This document shows positions 39,822 through 48,962 of a stretch of 64,000 nt of DNA, piece by piece. This DNA comes from Amaurobius ferox (Eukaryota; Arthropoda; Arachnida; Araneae; Amaurobiidae), in contig OX578153.1 of NCBI GenBank assembly GCA_951213105.1, positions 53,474,520 through 53,538,519 of the forward strand, written 5' to 3'. Every line of letters starts with the position of its first letter. Position 1 is the stretch's first letter. Position numbers and translations under genes: made by a program. Under the pieces are notes generated by a model, which had not been told where the DNA came from, made no database searches, and saw only the letters and a list, made by a program, of their open reading frames with translations.

Positions 39822-39948
39822 ATTGAATTAAAGTTGAAATTTTGTGTTATTTTTGGCAATCAAACTCAATGTAATGAATTATTTAAGAAATAAAGAACAA
39901 ATGAATTTGAGTCTTCAGGGAAAGTCATTTGATGCCCAGATCAATTTT

Positions 39949-40588
39949 TTTCTTACTTTCCCTGAAATACATGGTAATGCATAGGGAAAGTATTGGAATC
40001 ATGTTGAAAATCGCAATTTGAATTTTCGACGGATCTACACGTTTTGGGGCCTCTAGAACACGAACACATTATTTTTAGCGTGGCGTCTGTGTATCTGTGC
40101 AATGTATGTATTCATTCTGACACAAAAACTAATGGACCGAATTTCATAAAATTTGGTAGGCAAGTCACTTGTGTGTGACCCTGGTGCTGTTTAGTTTTTG
40201 GTGCGGTTTGAAATAAAACAAATCGCATTTTTTTGTGAAAAGGCCGGCAAAAGTCGTCAAAATCTAAAATAAAAAACTACGTATGCTCAAATATATCTAT
40301 TTAATATTTGTTTTATTCGTAATTTTTGGCGATGAAAAGAATAAGACCAATCCCATAATACCAAAACTAGTCGTTTTCGAGATCTTTTAATTTTTCGTAT
40401 TCCCGCTACGCCACTTTTGAAAATAAGTCCAGTTACCAAATGAGAATGAAAATTGAATTAAAATTATAATTTTAAATAATTATGGGTTCCATTTTGGGCA
40501 ATTAAACTCAATATAATAAATTATTGAAGAAATAAGGAGAAAGTGAATATGAGGCTGCAGGGAGAGTCATGTGCTGCCCGCGTCAGAT
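39949..40588 (+). repeat. Family A copy
   Basis: A plus-strand unit directly after the nested copy, with one sub-repeat missing and only a remnant of the TG tract. It closes with GTCATGTGCTGCCCGCGTCA. Confidence 0.75.
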
Positions 40589-40615
40589 TAGTATTATTTG
40601 TATGTAACTTAAATA

Positions 40616-41382
40616 TACTGTATCTACGCACCAAGAAGGAGTTGTCCGATTATAATGAAATTTCGTATGTAAATACATTTTGAACGAACATGCTAATGAA
40701 TAAAATGTGGCGTTCAATGAATAAATAGTGGGAGCTCCAGCGTATCGGAACTGCGCATTCAACAGGTGTATATCTGAGCAGGTGTATATCTGCAGGTGGG
40801 TATGATCTGGGGTGCTACCTCCTTTGAGAGCCGGATCCCTTTGGTAATAATCATTTCTGGCACACTGACAGCACAGCGGTACGTAGACAACATTCTACGA
40901 CCGGTTGTGTTACCGTTGCCTTTGCGACACCCCGGACTTACTTTTCACCAAGATAGTGCCCGGCCGCACACGGTACGTGTTGCTAAGAATTGTCTCCAAG
41001 CTTGCCCAACACTTCCTTGGCCAGCTAGGTCTCCTGATCTCTCTCATAAAGCACATTTGGAAAGTTATGGGAAGGCGATTGCAACCATACCGGAATGTTG
41101 ACAATTTAACCCGACAGTTGGAGACAATTTGGCAAGACCTTCCGCAGGACACCATCCGTGAACTTTATCAGTCTATGCCACACCGGGTGACACCTTGCAT
41201 TCAGGCCAGAGGTGGACATACGCCTTATTAACTTTCTCCTTTTGTATACGGTCAAACTCTAAATCATTTGTTCTGAAATTTTAATCGTTTCGTTTTCTGT
41301 GTACCCTCTTCACATCCACCAATTTTTACTATTATCGAACAACCCCTTCTCGGTGCGTCGATTTTTTTTGTTACAGAGTGTA
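40616..41382 (+). mobile_element. Tc1-like transposon, internally deleted
   Basis: Inverted ends share ACGCACC(A/G)AGAAGG(A/G)GTTGT(C/T)CGAT (written as two alternating-base blocks). They lie at about 40,625 and 41,360, followed outward by TGTA/TACA and TA. The related segment D near 29,150 reads TATGTAACATAAATATAGGG without the element, so this is a TA-target insertion with an identifiable empty site. It is about 0.77 kb against the usual 1.6 kb of a full Tc1. Confidence 0.72.
40796..41231 (+). pseudogene. Tc1-like transposase fragment
   Basis: Encodes the C-terminal half of a Tc1-family DDE transposase: an IWGATSFESRIPLVII block, GTLTAQRYVDNILRP, the second catalytic Asp in QDSARPHT and PWPARSPDLS. 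A frameshift at about 41,045 follows; the remaining frame reads IKHIWKVMGRR...IWQDLPQDTIRELYQSMP...IQARGG to its stop at 41,229-41,231. The family needs Asp, Asp and Glu; here the SPDLSxxEH box has lost its Glu (Lys in the aligned frame). The N-terminal paired-like DNA-binding domain and first Asp are absent. Non-functional. Confidence 0.85.
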
Positions 41383-41494
41383 TATGGAAATTGTGTGTGT
41401 TGAAAGTTAGTTATTGCAATTTAATTTAATTTAAGTTATTCTGCAAAAACTACTTCATTTCTGAGGGTCTGAAATTTTCTTTTAACATTCTACC

Positions 41495-42582
41495 TTTTTA
41501 CTTTTCTTATATACATAGTATAATGTATAAGGAAAGTATTGTGACGGAGGTGAAAATTCGAATTCGAGTTTTCGAAGGGAGAGCACGTTTCAAGCATCCC
41601 TGATGACGAATCGAACATTTATGAGGTGATTTCTCTGTTTGTGTGTGTGCGCGCGTGTGTGGATGTGTGCGTGTGGATATGTGCATGTGTGGGGGGGTGA
41701 CGCGTGTATGGATGTTTTTGAGTGTGTGTGTGTGGATGTATGTGTGTGTGGATGTGTGTGCGTGTGGATGTGTGTGTGTGTGGAAGTGTGTGTGTGTGGA
41801 TGTGTGTGTGGATGTGCTTGTCAGTGAGTCTGTGGAGACGATATCTCACTAACGAGTGGAGCGATTCGAATGAAATATGCTCCAAAATATACTGGAAACC
41901 TATTGTTTTTAAACACAATCGAATGCTCAGAACTCCCTTAAATTTTCGAGTAAAAATTTGAAAAAGTCATCAAGAAATCAAAACCTTTAATAAAGTTACG
42001 TAAATAAATATTTTTTATGTAATATTTCCTTAGAGAGCGATTGACATAAACTTTAGAACGCTAGCAAGAATCATTGTCGTGATTTTGCACATTTTTCAAA
42101 TAAATTCGTCAATAATTCCCATAAATTAAAAAAAAATATTAACTGTTCAGAAATATGTTCACTTTTCATATGTAATATCATGCGATAAATTTGGTGACAT
42201 CATTCTCGTGGATCTAGATCGTTCCATTCATGAGAAAAGTTACTGTCAGTAATACTTTTGTATTTGAACGCCAATAATCATTTATCTGCTATAAGAATAA
42301 CTTATTTCTCCGGCCATAATGCTTGGGGAGATTTTGGCGACGAATTTGGCTAAATATCGGGAACTTGACGACTCTTTTAAATGTTGCCAAATTAACAAAA
42401 GTCTCGCCAAATCGATGGTTAATTGTGACTCTAAATCAATGAAAATGGCGACTAATTGACGAAAATTCAATATCTTGGAAGGAATATAAGTGTCTACTAT
42501 AAGAATAACCTATTTTCTAGTGTAAAAGTAGTAAATTCATTGCATTATATAAGGAAAGTCATGTGCTGCCCACATCAGATTT
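41495..42582 (+). repeat. Family B copy inserted in segment D
   Basis: A plus-strand unit of 1.09 kb. It opens TTTTTACTTTTCTTATATAC with a hairpin (ACTTTTCTTATA ... TATAAGGAAAGT) and holds a (GTGTGTGGATGT)n tract at 41,640-41,820. It closes with AAGGAAAGTCATGTGCTGCC and CACATCAGATTTG, the same closing motif as family A. Segment D at 29,265-29,290 is uninterrupted at the corresponding point, so the whole unit is an insertion. The Cys/Val-rich frames in the TG tract are not genes. Confidence 0.72.
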
Positions 42583-43275
42583 GTTCCTAGAAACTGGTAA
42601 ACAAAATCATTCTAAAATACTTTATTTACACTCCATAATACAGAGTCAAACAATTTGTTGAATCGATTGAACACAATCGTAGCAATGCAAATATTATGAC
42701 TAAAGTACATCTGAAGTTTTTGAAAATGTGTTTGTTCTCTGACTAATGTGTTATGTTTAAAGTCAATAATTTAAAATTAGATTTAGCATTTTGTTCTTTC
42801 TCATTGAACCGTGACAAACTGGACATTATTGAACCATTACACGACAATTTTTAAAATCGCTCGTATATGAGTATCATCTTTTTTTTGCTTCGGTTTTGAT
42901 CATTTTCATCTGTTCTTATCTCCAATCTCAATCGTGCATCCCAAGTTCTACATTTAATCTGCGTGGTAATTATTGGTAAGTATTGTAATTTATATTCTCT
43001 GGGCAATGATTATTATATAAAAGCTGAAACTGCTCTGTAGTGTGAAACATACTTTTTTAAAATTTTGTAAATATAGGAATATTTTTATAACAAGGCATTT
43101 TATAGATATTTCTGCAAAATGATTTATATAATTTTTGAAAAGATTGCAATGAAGTAAAAGGAAATCCGTAGATAAATGAATGTTGAAACTCAGAGTTACT
43201 TGTATCTTTTAAAAATAGTTGTTGTTCTTATTTCCAATAGAATTTTAGTATTGTTTTATTTTTAAGGGAAGTATT
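42583..43275. repeat. Segment D, left flank of the Polinton
   Basis: Matches about 29,285-29,940 of the reference D copy (shared GTGACA(A/G)A(C/T)(T/G)GGACAT region and ATCTGCGTGGT). It is the insertion target of the Polinton. Confidence 0.65.
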
Positions 43276-43281
43276 ACTCTC
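43276..43281 (+). repeat. Polinton target-site duplication, left
   Basis: ACTCTC immediately before AGTAGTATATATGTACG. The identical hexamer follows the right end at 61,582-61,587. Six-base duplications are the rule for Polinton integrases. Confidence 0.9.
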
Positions 43282-43817
43282 AGTAGTATATATGTACGTA
43301 TGAGCGCACATGTACTATATACACTAAAAACTATATTTTATAGCTTATTTTTATCTTTTTTATATATAAAAAAAAGGTATCGATCCATATTAATATTAAA
43401 AACATGATTTTATATCTAAATAAGGCCTTTTTTACATTTAGACGAAATTTTAACTTTTTTTTAGATAAATGCGTGAAAATGATCAAAAGAGCCCCATATA
43501 TAGGACGGTGAAAAGGATTAAATAAATGCGCTTCTAAATGAATCCTCTAAAAAGATACTATAAATTTGAAGATATTAAAAAATATAATGCCATTTTAAAT
43601 GACGTCAAAAAAAAAAAATCCTTATATTTTTAATACTATATTTTATATATTAAAAACATGATTTTATATCAGGCCTTTTTTTAGATAAATGCGTGAAAAA
43701 AAGAGATCAAAGATAGGCCGCTCCATTTTGGGGCTCCCTCATACATAGGTAAATGCGCTTCTAAATGAATCCTCTAAGCTTTAAAATAAATGGGGGGACC
43801 ATAAGTCCCCCATAAAA
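43282..43817 (+). repeat. Polinton left terminal inverted repeat
   Basis: Matches the reverse complement of 61,045-61,581 almost base for base; visible differences are a 2-bp TA length change near the tip, a G/C change in ACATTTAGA(C)GAAATT and the hairpin loop. Internally it is a tandem duplication: a block with AAAAACATGATTTTATATC, AGATAAATGCGTGAAAA and GCGCTTCTAAATGAATCCTC occurs at about 43,400-43,555 and again at 43,640-43,785. It ends in a G6/C5 hairpin. Confidence 0.93.
43792..43813. terminator. G/C-run hairpin at inner TIR edge, left
   Basis: GGGGGG ACCATAAGT CCCCC, a strong hairpin in otherwise AT-rich DNA. Equivalent hairpins lie at 50,612-50,635 and 61,051-61,072. The role is unknown; candidates are an RNA-end or boundary signal. 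Confidence 0.5.
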
Positions 43818-43861
43818 AACAAAAGATAGGTATTTTTTTAAAAAAATAACAAAATGGCTCA

Positions 43862-44186
43862 TCTGACCCTAAGGTGATCTGGAACTCTGATTCCACAGCT
43901 GTTTTAGAATTCTAGAACCAGAGTTCCAGATCACCTTCGGATCAGGCGCCAAGGACAATACAAACATATATAAACATACAGGACATAGAATCCACAGATT
44001 CAACCCACCACTTATTATTTTTCGATGATTTGTCACTCTATAGGATCTTCGGCAAGAGCTGACTGACGTCATTTTTTGGCATTAAATCATCTACCCGAAT
44101 TGATTACCAACCCGGGCGAGATTTGAACCCGGGGCCTCTTGTATACTAGCCCCGAGCTTTAAGTGTTTGCCAATGGGTACCCATAA
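43862..44186 (-). other. 19-bp perfect hairpin plus tRNA-like remnant
   Basis: AAGGTGATCTGGAACTCTG (43,871-43,889) is exactly complementary to 43,919-43,937 across a 29-nt loop. Further right, on the minus strand (about 44,185 to 44,105), the sequence reads GGGTACCCATTGGCAAACAC ... GGCCCCGGGTTCAAATC TCGCCCGGG, with T-arm-like pairing. A-box and B-box spacing is wrong for a tRNA, so this looks like a decayed tRNA-derived insert or a structured leader. It lies between the left TIR and the first gene and has no counterpart at the right end. Confidence 0.35.
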
Positions 44187-44661
44187 AATGAAGAACTATT
44201 CATTAATATAACCTTTACATTTGAAAAACAACTTAAACAATTTGAAAAACAGTCATATTTCAAGCAGAATACTTTTAAAGAGTTTTAGTTTATTTGATTA
44301 AAAAATAGTGATGTTTATAAAACGTTATATATTTTTAAAATGAGACATTTTTTAGTGCTGTCATCTAACGGAAAAAATAATGTTTATAATATCCGTTTTT
44401 GCTATCACGTAACGAGGAAGTGATAATCGCTTCGTTAGATGTTTTATTATGTGGATGAAAAAAACACTGACTGATAAATAATTCGTTCTGATTAAATGTT
44501 ATATTATGAACGGACGCGTTTTATAGAAAGGAAATTTTATATGAACAGATAAGTATAAGAGACATCTAAAGAAATAGTTTTAAAGAATTGATGTTAAATA
44601 ATAGTGCTGCCCTCTATATGTGTAATATTAAATTAAGAACTCTGAATTAGTTCATATATAA
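44187..44661 (+). promoter_or_regulatory. Non-coding leader upstream of the left gene block
   Basis: About 475 bp without open frames. It includes the inverted pair CATCTAACG (about 44,361) and CGTTAGATG (about 44,433) with more CGTAACGAGG/CGCTTCGTTAG half-sites between. The first gene starts in TATATAAATG, combining a TATA-like stretch with the TAAATG motif seen at most gene starts. It is likely to hold promoter elements for the polymerase block; this is inference. Confidence 0.4.
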
Positions 44662-45006
44662 ATGAACTTTTTTGAAGATAATAAGACGAAATTAATCTAT
44701 GATTCGGAAGAAGAAGAATATTTTTATGTTATCGATTACGAAAGTTTAAAACAAAGATATAATAGTAGAGTTTGTTATTTTAATCGATTAAGAAGGAGAT
44801 ATAATATATCTCAAGAAGTTGAGGATATGTTTTTAAAATTTTTAGATTTTATGTATTATGAGAAATCAATTAACTATTACTATTTTATGAAAAAGATTTG
44901 TGATATTTTAAATATTGAAAATAATATAAAGGTTCAAAGTGTTAAAAAGAAATATGAAAAAATATGGAATGATTTCTTACAAAGTATTTCAAGAAATGTT
45001 TCCTAA
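44662..45006 (+). CDS. Small hypothetical Polinton protein (114 aa)
   Basis: I do not recognise a family. The protein begins with an acidic patch (DSEEEEYF around residues 14-21), then a Tyr/Arg-rich stretch (RYNSRVCYFNRLRRRYN, about residues 31-47). A mixed helical remainder with aromatic clusters (MYYEKSINYYYF) follows. There is no signal peptide, membrane segment or zinc motif. It is the first gene inside the left end; its start lies in TATATAAATG. Its stop is followed at once by TAA and the ATG of the next gene (3-nt gap), so the two are probably expressed together. The position next to the polymerase suggests a replication or regulatory role, but that is a guess. Confidence 0.65.
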   Translation: MNFFEDNKTKLIYDSEEEEYFYVIDYESLKQRYNSRVCYFNRLRRRYNISQEVEDMFLKFLDFMYYEKSINYYYFMKKICDILNIENNIKVQSVKKKYEKIWNDFLQSISRNVS

Positions 45007-45009
45007 TAA

Positions 45010-45252
45010 ATGGAGCTTACAAAAAAGTGCATACACTGTTTGACTATGAAATCAGTAAATGAGTTTTACATATATCATAGAAATGAAAAAATTTATTTCC
45101 AAAGTCATTGCAAATGTTGTGATTCCATAATCAAATATAAAAAATTCAAATGTGAATGTGGTATGCAATATACCTATACACATAAAAAGAGACATTTAAA
45201 AAGTATTTATCACAGTAAGCATGGAAAAAGTATTGTAAAAAATGTTTCCTAA
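45010..45252 (+). CDS. Small zinc-binding protein (80 aa)
   Basis: Two metal-binding patches are visible. The first is CIHC (residues 8-11) paired with CKCC about 22 residues later, an HNH/zinc-ribbon-like arrangement with an intervening VNEFYIYHRNEKIYF strand-rich loop. The second is a C2H2-like finger: CECG then KRHLKSIYH. Small proteins of this kind accompany polymerases and nucleases in many DNA viruses, so nucleic-acid binding is likely. It could be a reduced HNH-type nuclease, but I see no clear HNH catalytic triad. Start ATG sits in TAATAAATGG, directly after the previous stop. The last residues (KNVS) and the junction sequence AAAAATGTTTCCTAATAAA resemble those of the upstream gene, so these junctions share a common origin. 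Confidence 0.7.
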   Translation: MELTKKCIHCLTMKSVNEFYIYHRNEKIYFQSHCKCCDSIIKYKKFKCECGMQYTYTHKKRHLKSIYHSKHGKSIVKNVS

Positions 45253-45255
45253 TAA

Positions 45256-47439
45256 ATGGAGCTCAACTTAAAGTCAAAGACTATTGGTGAACTTAGAAAA
45301 GTAGTAAAATTATTGAATATTAAACAACCTAAAGACTGTAAGAAGGATGAATTAATTAAATTATTAATTAAATATATAAAAGAAACAGGTAAATATAAAT
45401 ATGCATTAGTAGATTTATTAAATTTAGATATATCAAAATACTTGGAAAAAAAGAAGAAAATATTTATTAGAAAACCTCAAAAACGTAATAAAATTAAAAA
45501 GGTTTTTGATTCTTTTAATTTGAAATTTGATAATAAGGAATTTAAACCAAAAGAAGAAAAAAAGATTAAAACAGAAGTGAATCTTAAAAAATTATTTACA
45601 GTTATTAATGAGGATATATTTGGTTTGAAGTCAAAGACTATGGATGAACTTAGAAAAGTAGTAAAACAATTGAATATTAAACAACCTAAAGGCTGTAAGA
45701 AGGTTGATTTAATTAAATTATTAACTAAATATATCAGAAAAACAGGTGAATATAAACCTGTTTTAGTAGATTTATTAAATTTAGATTTGTCAGCATACTT
45801 GGAAAAAAAGAAAAAAATATTTATTGATAAACCTAAAAAACGTAAAAAAATTAAAAAGATTTTTGATTCTTTTAATTTAAGATTTGATAAAAATGATTTT
45901 AAATCTGTCTTTCCTGAAGAAAATGTATTTACAGTAGAAGAAAATCTTGAAAAGTTATTTACAGAAGATAGAAAATGTCGTATATGTGGTAAATATTATG
46001 AAGATGAAGAAGAACATATAAAGAAAGACTTAATGATTAAAAGATCAAAACAAAAAAGAAAATGTATTATTTGCGGTATATATTATAAACATTTAGATAA
46101 TCACATATCAAGTCGAAAACATAAAAAAGCATTAGATGAAGGTAATGTAGAAATTAAGGAATATGAAACTGCTTATAAATCTAGATTAAGATCATACAGA
46201 ATTAATAATTTTAATAATATTAAAATCCCTCTAGAATTTTTAGAAGAGAAAAGAAAGGTTGTAATAGAAAAAATAAAGCATATTATGAAAGAATTTAATG
46301 GAATAAAGGTAAATTTTAAATTGTTTTGTTTGTATAAATTAAATGAAGAAATTCAAGAATTTACATTCAAAACTGAGAATCAAATTATATTAAAATCTAA
46401 TGATTTACATACTTTTTATGATTATGTTATTGACAACTTAATAAATGAATCTGATGATTTTATATCAAAAGGATCTGGTTGGAGTCTTGAAGAAATTAAA
46501 TTTTTGGAATTGAGAATAAATAAGTATCAACCCTTGAGAGGATCAAGTTATATTGATTTACCTGAAAAAATTAAATCTAAACAAGCCATAATAAATGTAA
46601 AAAATAAAGATAATAAATGTTTTATGTGGTCAATATTATCAGCAATTCATCCTGTAAAAAAAGATCCTCAAAGAGTGTCAAAATATGAACAATATAAAGA
46701 TGAATTAAATTTTAAAGGTATTGATTTTCCTGTTTCATTAGACAATATTAAGAAATTTGAAAAACTAAATAATATATCTGTAAATGTTTATAGTAATGAT
46801 GGTTCAATTTATCCACTTAGAATAACTAACAATAAATTAGAAAAACATGTAAACTTGTTTTATATGAAAGATCATTATTGTTGGATTAAAAATATGAATA
46901 GTTTGATCAGATCACAAATTACTAATCATCGTATATTTATATGTGATAGATGTTTAAATTATTTTTATTCTGAGGAAAGATTAAAGATACATGTGGAATA
47001 CTGTAAAGATGCTGTCACAATTAATATGCCTAAAAAAGATGAAGTTATTCAATTTAAAAATCATGAAAGAAAAATGAGAGTACCATATACTATATATGCT
47101 GATTTTGAATCTCTCTTACCTAAAATTGATACATGTGAGCAAGATCAAACTAAATCATATACTGTGAAATATCAAAAACATGTAGCAGATGCATTTTGTT
47201 ATTATATCAAATATGAAAATGAATACTTTAAACCTCCTGTTGTTTATAGAGGACCAGATACAATCAAAAAGTTTGTATCTATGTTAAAAGAGGATACTCT
47301 TAAAATTGAAAAAATTATAGAAGACAAAACTAAAAAATATGAAAGTATCACATCAATGATAGAGTTCGATGAAAATCATTATAAAAGAACTAATATTTGT
47401 CATTTATATGAAAATCAAATCTTAAATGATGAAAAGTAA
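45256..47439 (+). pseudogene. polB: DNA polymerase B, N-terminal part with exonuclease I motif
   Basis: The first 727 codons of the Polinton protein-primed DNA polymerase. Two SAP-like/Rho-N-like helical units (about residues 4-41 and 122-159) are nearly identical; each begins LKSKT(I/M)(G/D)ELRKVVK and is followed by an EKKKKIFI basic linker. Next come a C-x2-C degenerate finger (CRICGKYYEDEEEH), a C2H2 finger (CIICGIYYKHLDNH) and a conserved mixed region with NKCFMWSILSAIHP and HYCWIKNMNSL. Family comparisons suggest this last region belongs to the extended N-terminus of animal Polinton polymerases. Another zinc finger (CDRCLNYFYSEERLKIH) precedes the exonuclease I motif YADFES (about residues 614-619, Asp/Glu metal ligands). 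The frame closes early at TAA 47,437-47,439 after an A-run, and the homologous sequence continues in another frame: a single-base indel. The start in TAATAAATGG is clear. Confidence 0.93.
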
Positions 47440-48264
47440 TTGATCATTGTCATATAACTGGAAAATATAGAGGTCCAGCTCATAATGTTTGTAATTTAAA
47501 TTATCAAATTCCAAAATTTATTCCAGTAAAAATTCATAATTTAACAGGTTATGATTCTCATTTGTTTATAAAAGAACTTGGATTTGATCAATCAAAAATT
47601 GATGTTATACCTAATACTGAAGAAAAATATATATCTTTCAGCAAAAAAATAGGAGGTATGAAATTGAGATTTATTGATTCATTTAAATTTATGTCTTGCA
47701 GTTTAGATAATTTATCAAAAAACTTGAGACCAGAGAATGAAATAAATAGATATCCTCCAAAAATACGAAAAATGAAATATATTAAATACTTAAAATCAAA
47801 ATTTAGAGAGACATCATTCCATTTTCCTGATGATAAATTAGATCTTATTACAAGAAAAGGTGTATATCCTTATGATTATATGGATTCTAGAGATAAATAC
47901 AAAGAAACAGAATTACCTTCAAAAGATAAATTTTATAATAAATTGAATGAATGTAATATAACTGATGAAGAATATAAACATGCTCAACGTGTTTGGAAAG
48001 AATTTAATATAAAAAATTTAGGTGAATATACAGATTTATATGTTAAAACAGATGTATTAATTTTAACAGATGTATTTGAAAATTTTAGAGATGTTTGTTT
48101 AAAAACTTATAAATTAGATCCAGATTGGTATTTTACAGCTCCTGGTTTATCTTGGGATGCAATGTTAAAAATAACAAATGTTAAATTAGATTTATTAAAT
48201 GATTATGATATGATTCTCATGATAGAAAAAGGTTTAAGAGGAGGTGTTTCACAATGTTGTAATA
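47440..48264 (+). pseudogene. polB: DNA polymerase B, central exonuclease part
   Basis: Continues the polymerase in a shifted frame with no start codon of its own. Visible are DHCHITGKYRGPAHNVCN (a conserved His/Cys linker), the exonuclease II motif NLTGYDSH, a GGMKLRFIDSFKFM strand and the exonuclease III region YVKTDVLILTDVFENFRD (Tyr and Asp ligands). The start of the thumb/palm boundary follows, with APGLSWDAML and MIEKGLRGGVS. Coding stops where two SINEs are inserted at the 14-bp target ending at 48,264. A proofreading 3'-5' exonuclease is therefore intact at motif level but separated from the catalytic palm by about 0.7 kb of SINE and from its N-terminus by a frameshift. Confidence 0.92.
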
Positions 48265-48962
48265 AGGGCGCGGTAGCCCATTGGTTAGCGCGCTGGAGTT
48301 GCACTCGGTAGGCCCGGGTTCGATTCCAGCCACTGCCAAAACTGCCGCCGTGTTCATGCGGAGTACGATCACGTTAAACATGTGGGTCCGAAAGTCCTTC
48401 CGAGAGGTTGGTGGTAGGGGAAGGAGGGTACGGTCCCTGTGGATGCCTCCCCCACTGGGTTCCGGTCTAAATTGGGTGGCACTTCCCGACCGTCCAAACA
48501 GTTACCTTACACCTTTCTGGTAGGTCGGACGGTCTGGGTTTCAACAACAACAACAATGTGGTAATAGGGCCAACGGCCGTACCGTGCTGAAAACACCGGT
48601 TCTCGTTAGATCACCGAAGTGAAGCAGCATCGGGCGCGGTTAGTACTTGGTGGGTGACCACCTCGGAACGCCGCGTGCTGTTGGCCATCTCGGGTGCGGT
48701 ATCCCCATGGTTTGCGCGCTAGATTTGCACGCTACCACAAATGCCGCCGTGTTCATGCGGAGTACGATCACGTTAAACATGTGGGTCCGTAAGTCCTTCC
48801 GAGAGGTTGGTGGTAGGGGAAGGAGGGTACGGTCCCTGTGGATGCCTCCCCCACTGGGTTCCGGTCTAAATTGGGTGGCACTTCCCGGCCGTCCATACAG
48901 TTACCTTACACCTTTCTGGTAGGTCGGACGGTCTGGGTCTCAACAACAACAATGTTGTAATA
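48251..48962 (+). mobile_element. Two SINEs at one target site inside polB
   Basis: Three copies of a 14-mer, ACAATGTTGTAATA (48,251-48,264 and 48,949-48,962) and ACAATGTGGTAATA (48,553-48,566, one change), bracket two SINEs in the same orientation. SINE 1 (48,265-48,552) has a tRNA-like head: A box TAGCCCATTGG at 48,274 and B box GGTTCGATTCC at 48,317. SINE 2 (48,567-48,948) has a 5S-rRNA-like head (48,569-48,687) and a linker. Both then share the same body, beginning GCCGCCGTGTTCATGCGG and ending GGTCGGACGGTCTGGGT plus (CAA)n. The insertion disrupts the polymerase between its exonuclease and palm. Frames within the SINEs that read as proteins are artefacts. Confidence 0.95.

Larger units (their letters stand above)
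37086..39946 (+). repeat. Family A copy split by two nested insertions
   Basis: A plus-strand family A unit whose three pieces (37,086-37,314, 38,131-38,613 and 39,822-39,946) add up to one ordinary unit. A solo LTR occupies 37,315-38,130 and a family C repeat 38,616-39,821. Continuity of the family A sequence across both insertions fixes their ends. Confidence 0.8.

Noticed and set aside
39594..39893. 99-codon plus-strand open frame
   Set aside because: Spans the end of a family C repeat and the resumed family A unit, and is interrupted in the other two C copies.
41619..41961. Cys/Val-rich and His/Thr-rich frames around a TG tract
   Set aside because: Microsatellite translations in opposite frames within a family B repeat; no domain.
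44105..44185. tRNA gene on the minus strand
   Set aside because: Only the T-arm-like part pairs well; A-box and B-box are too close and the acceptor stem does not close, so no functional tRNA.
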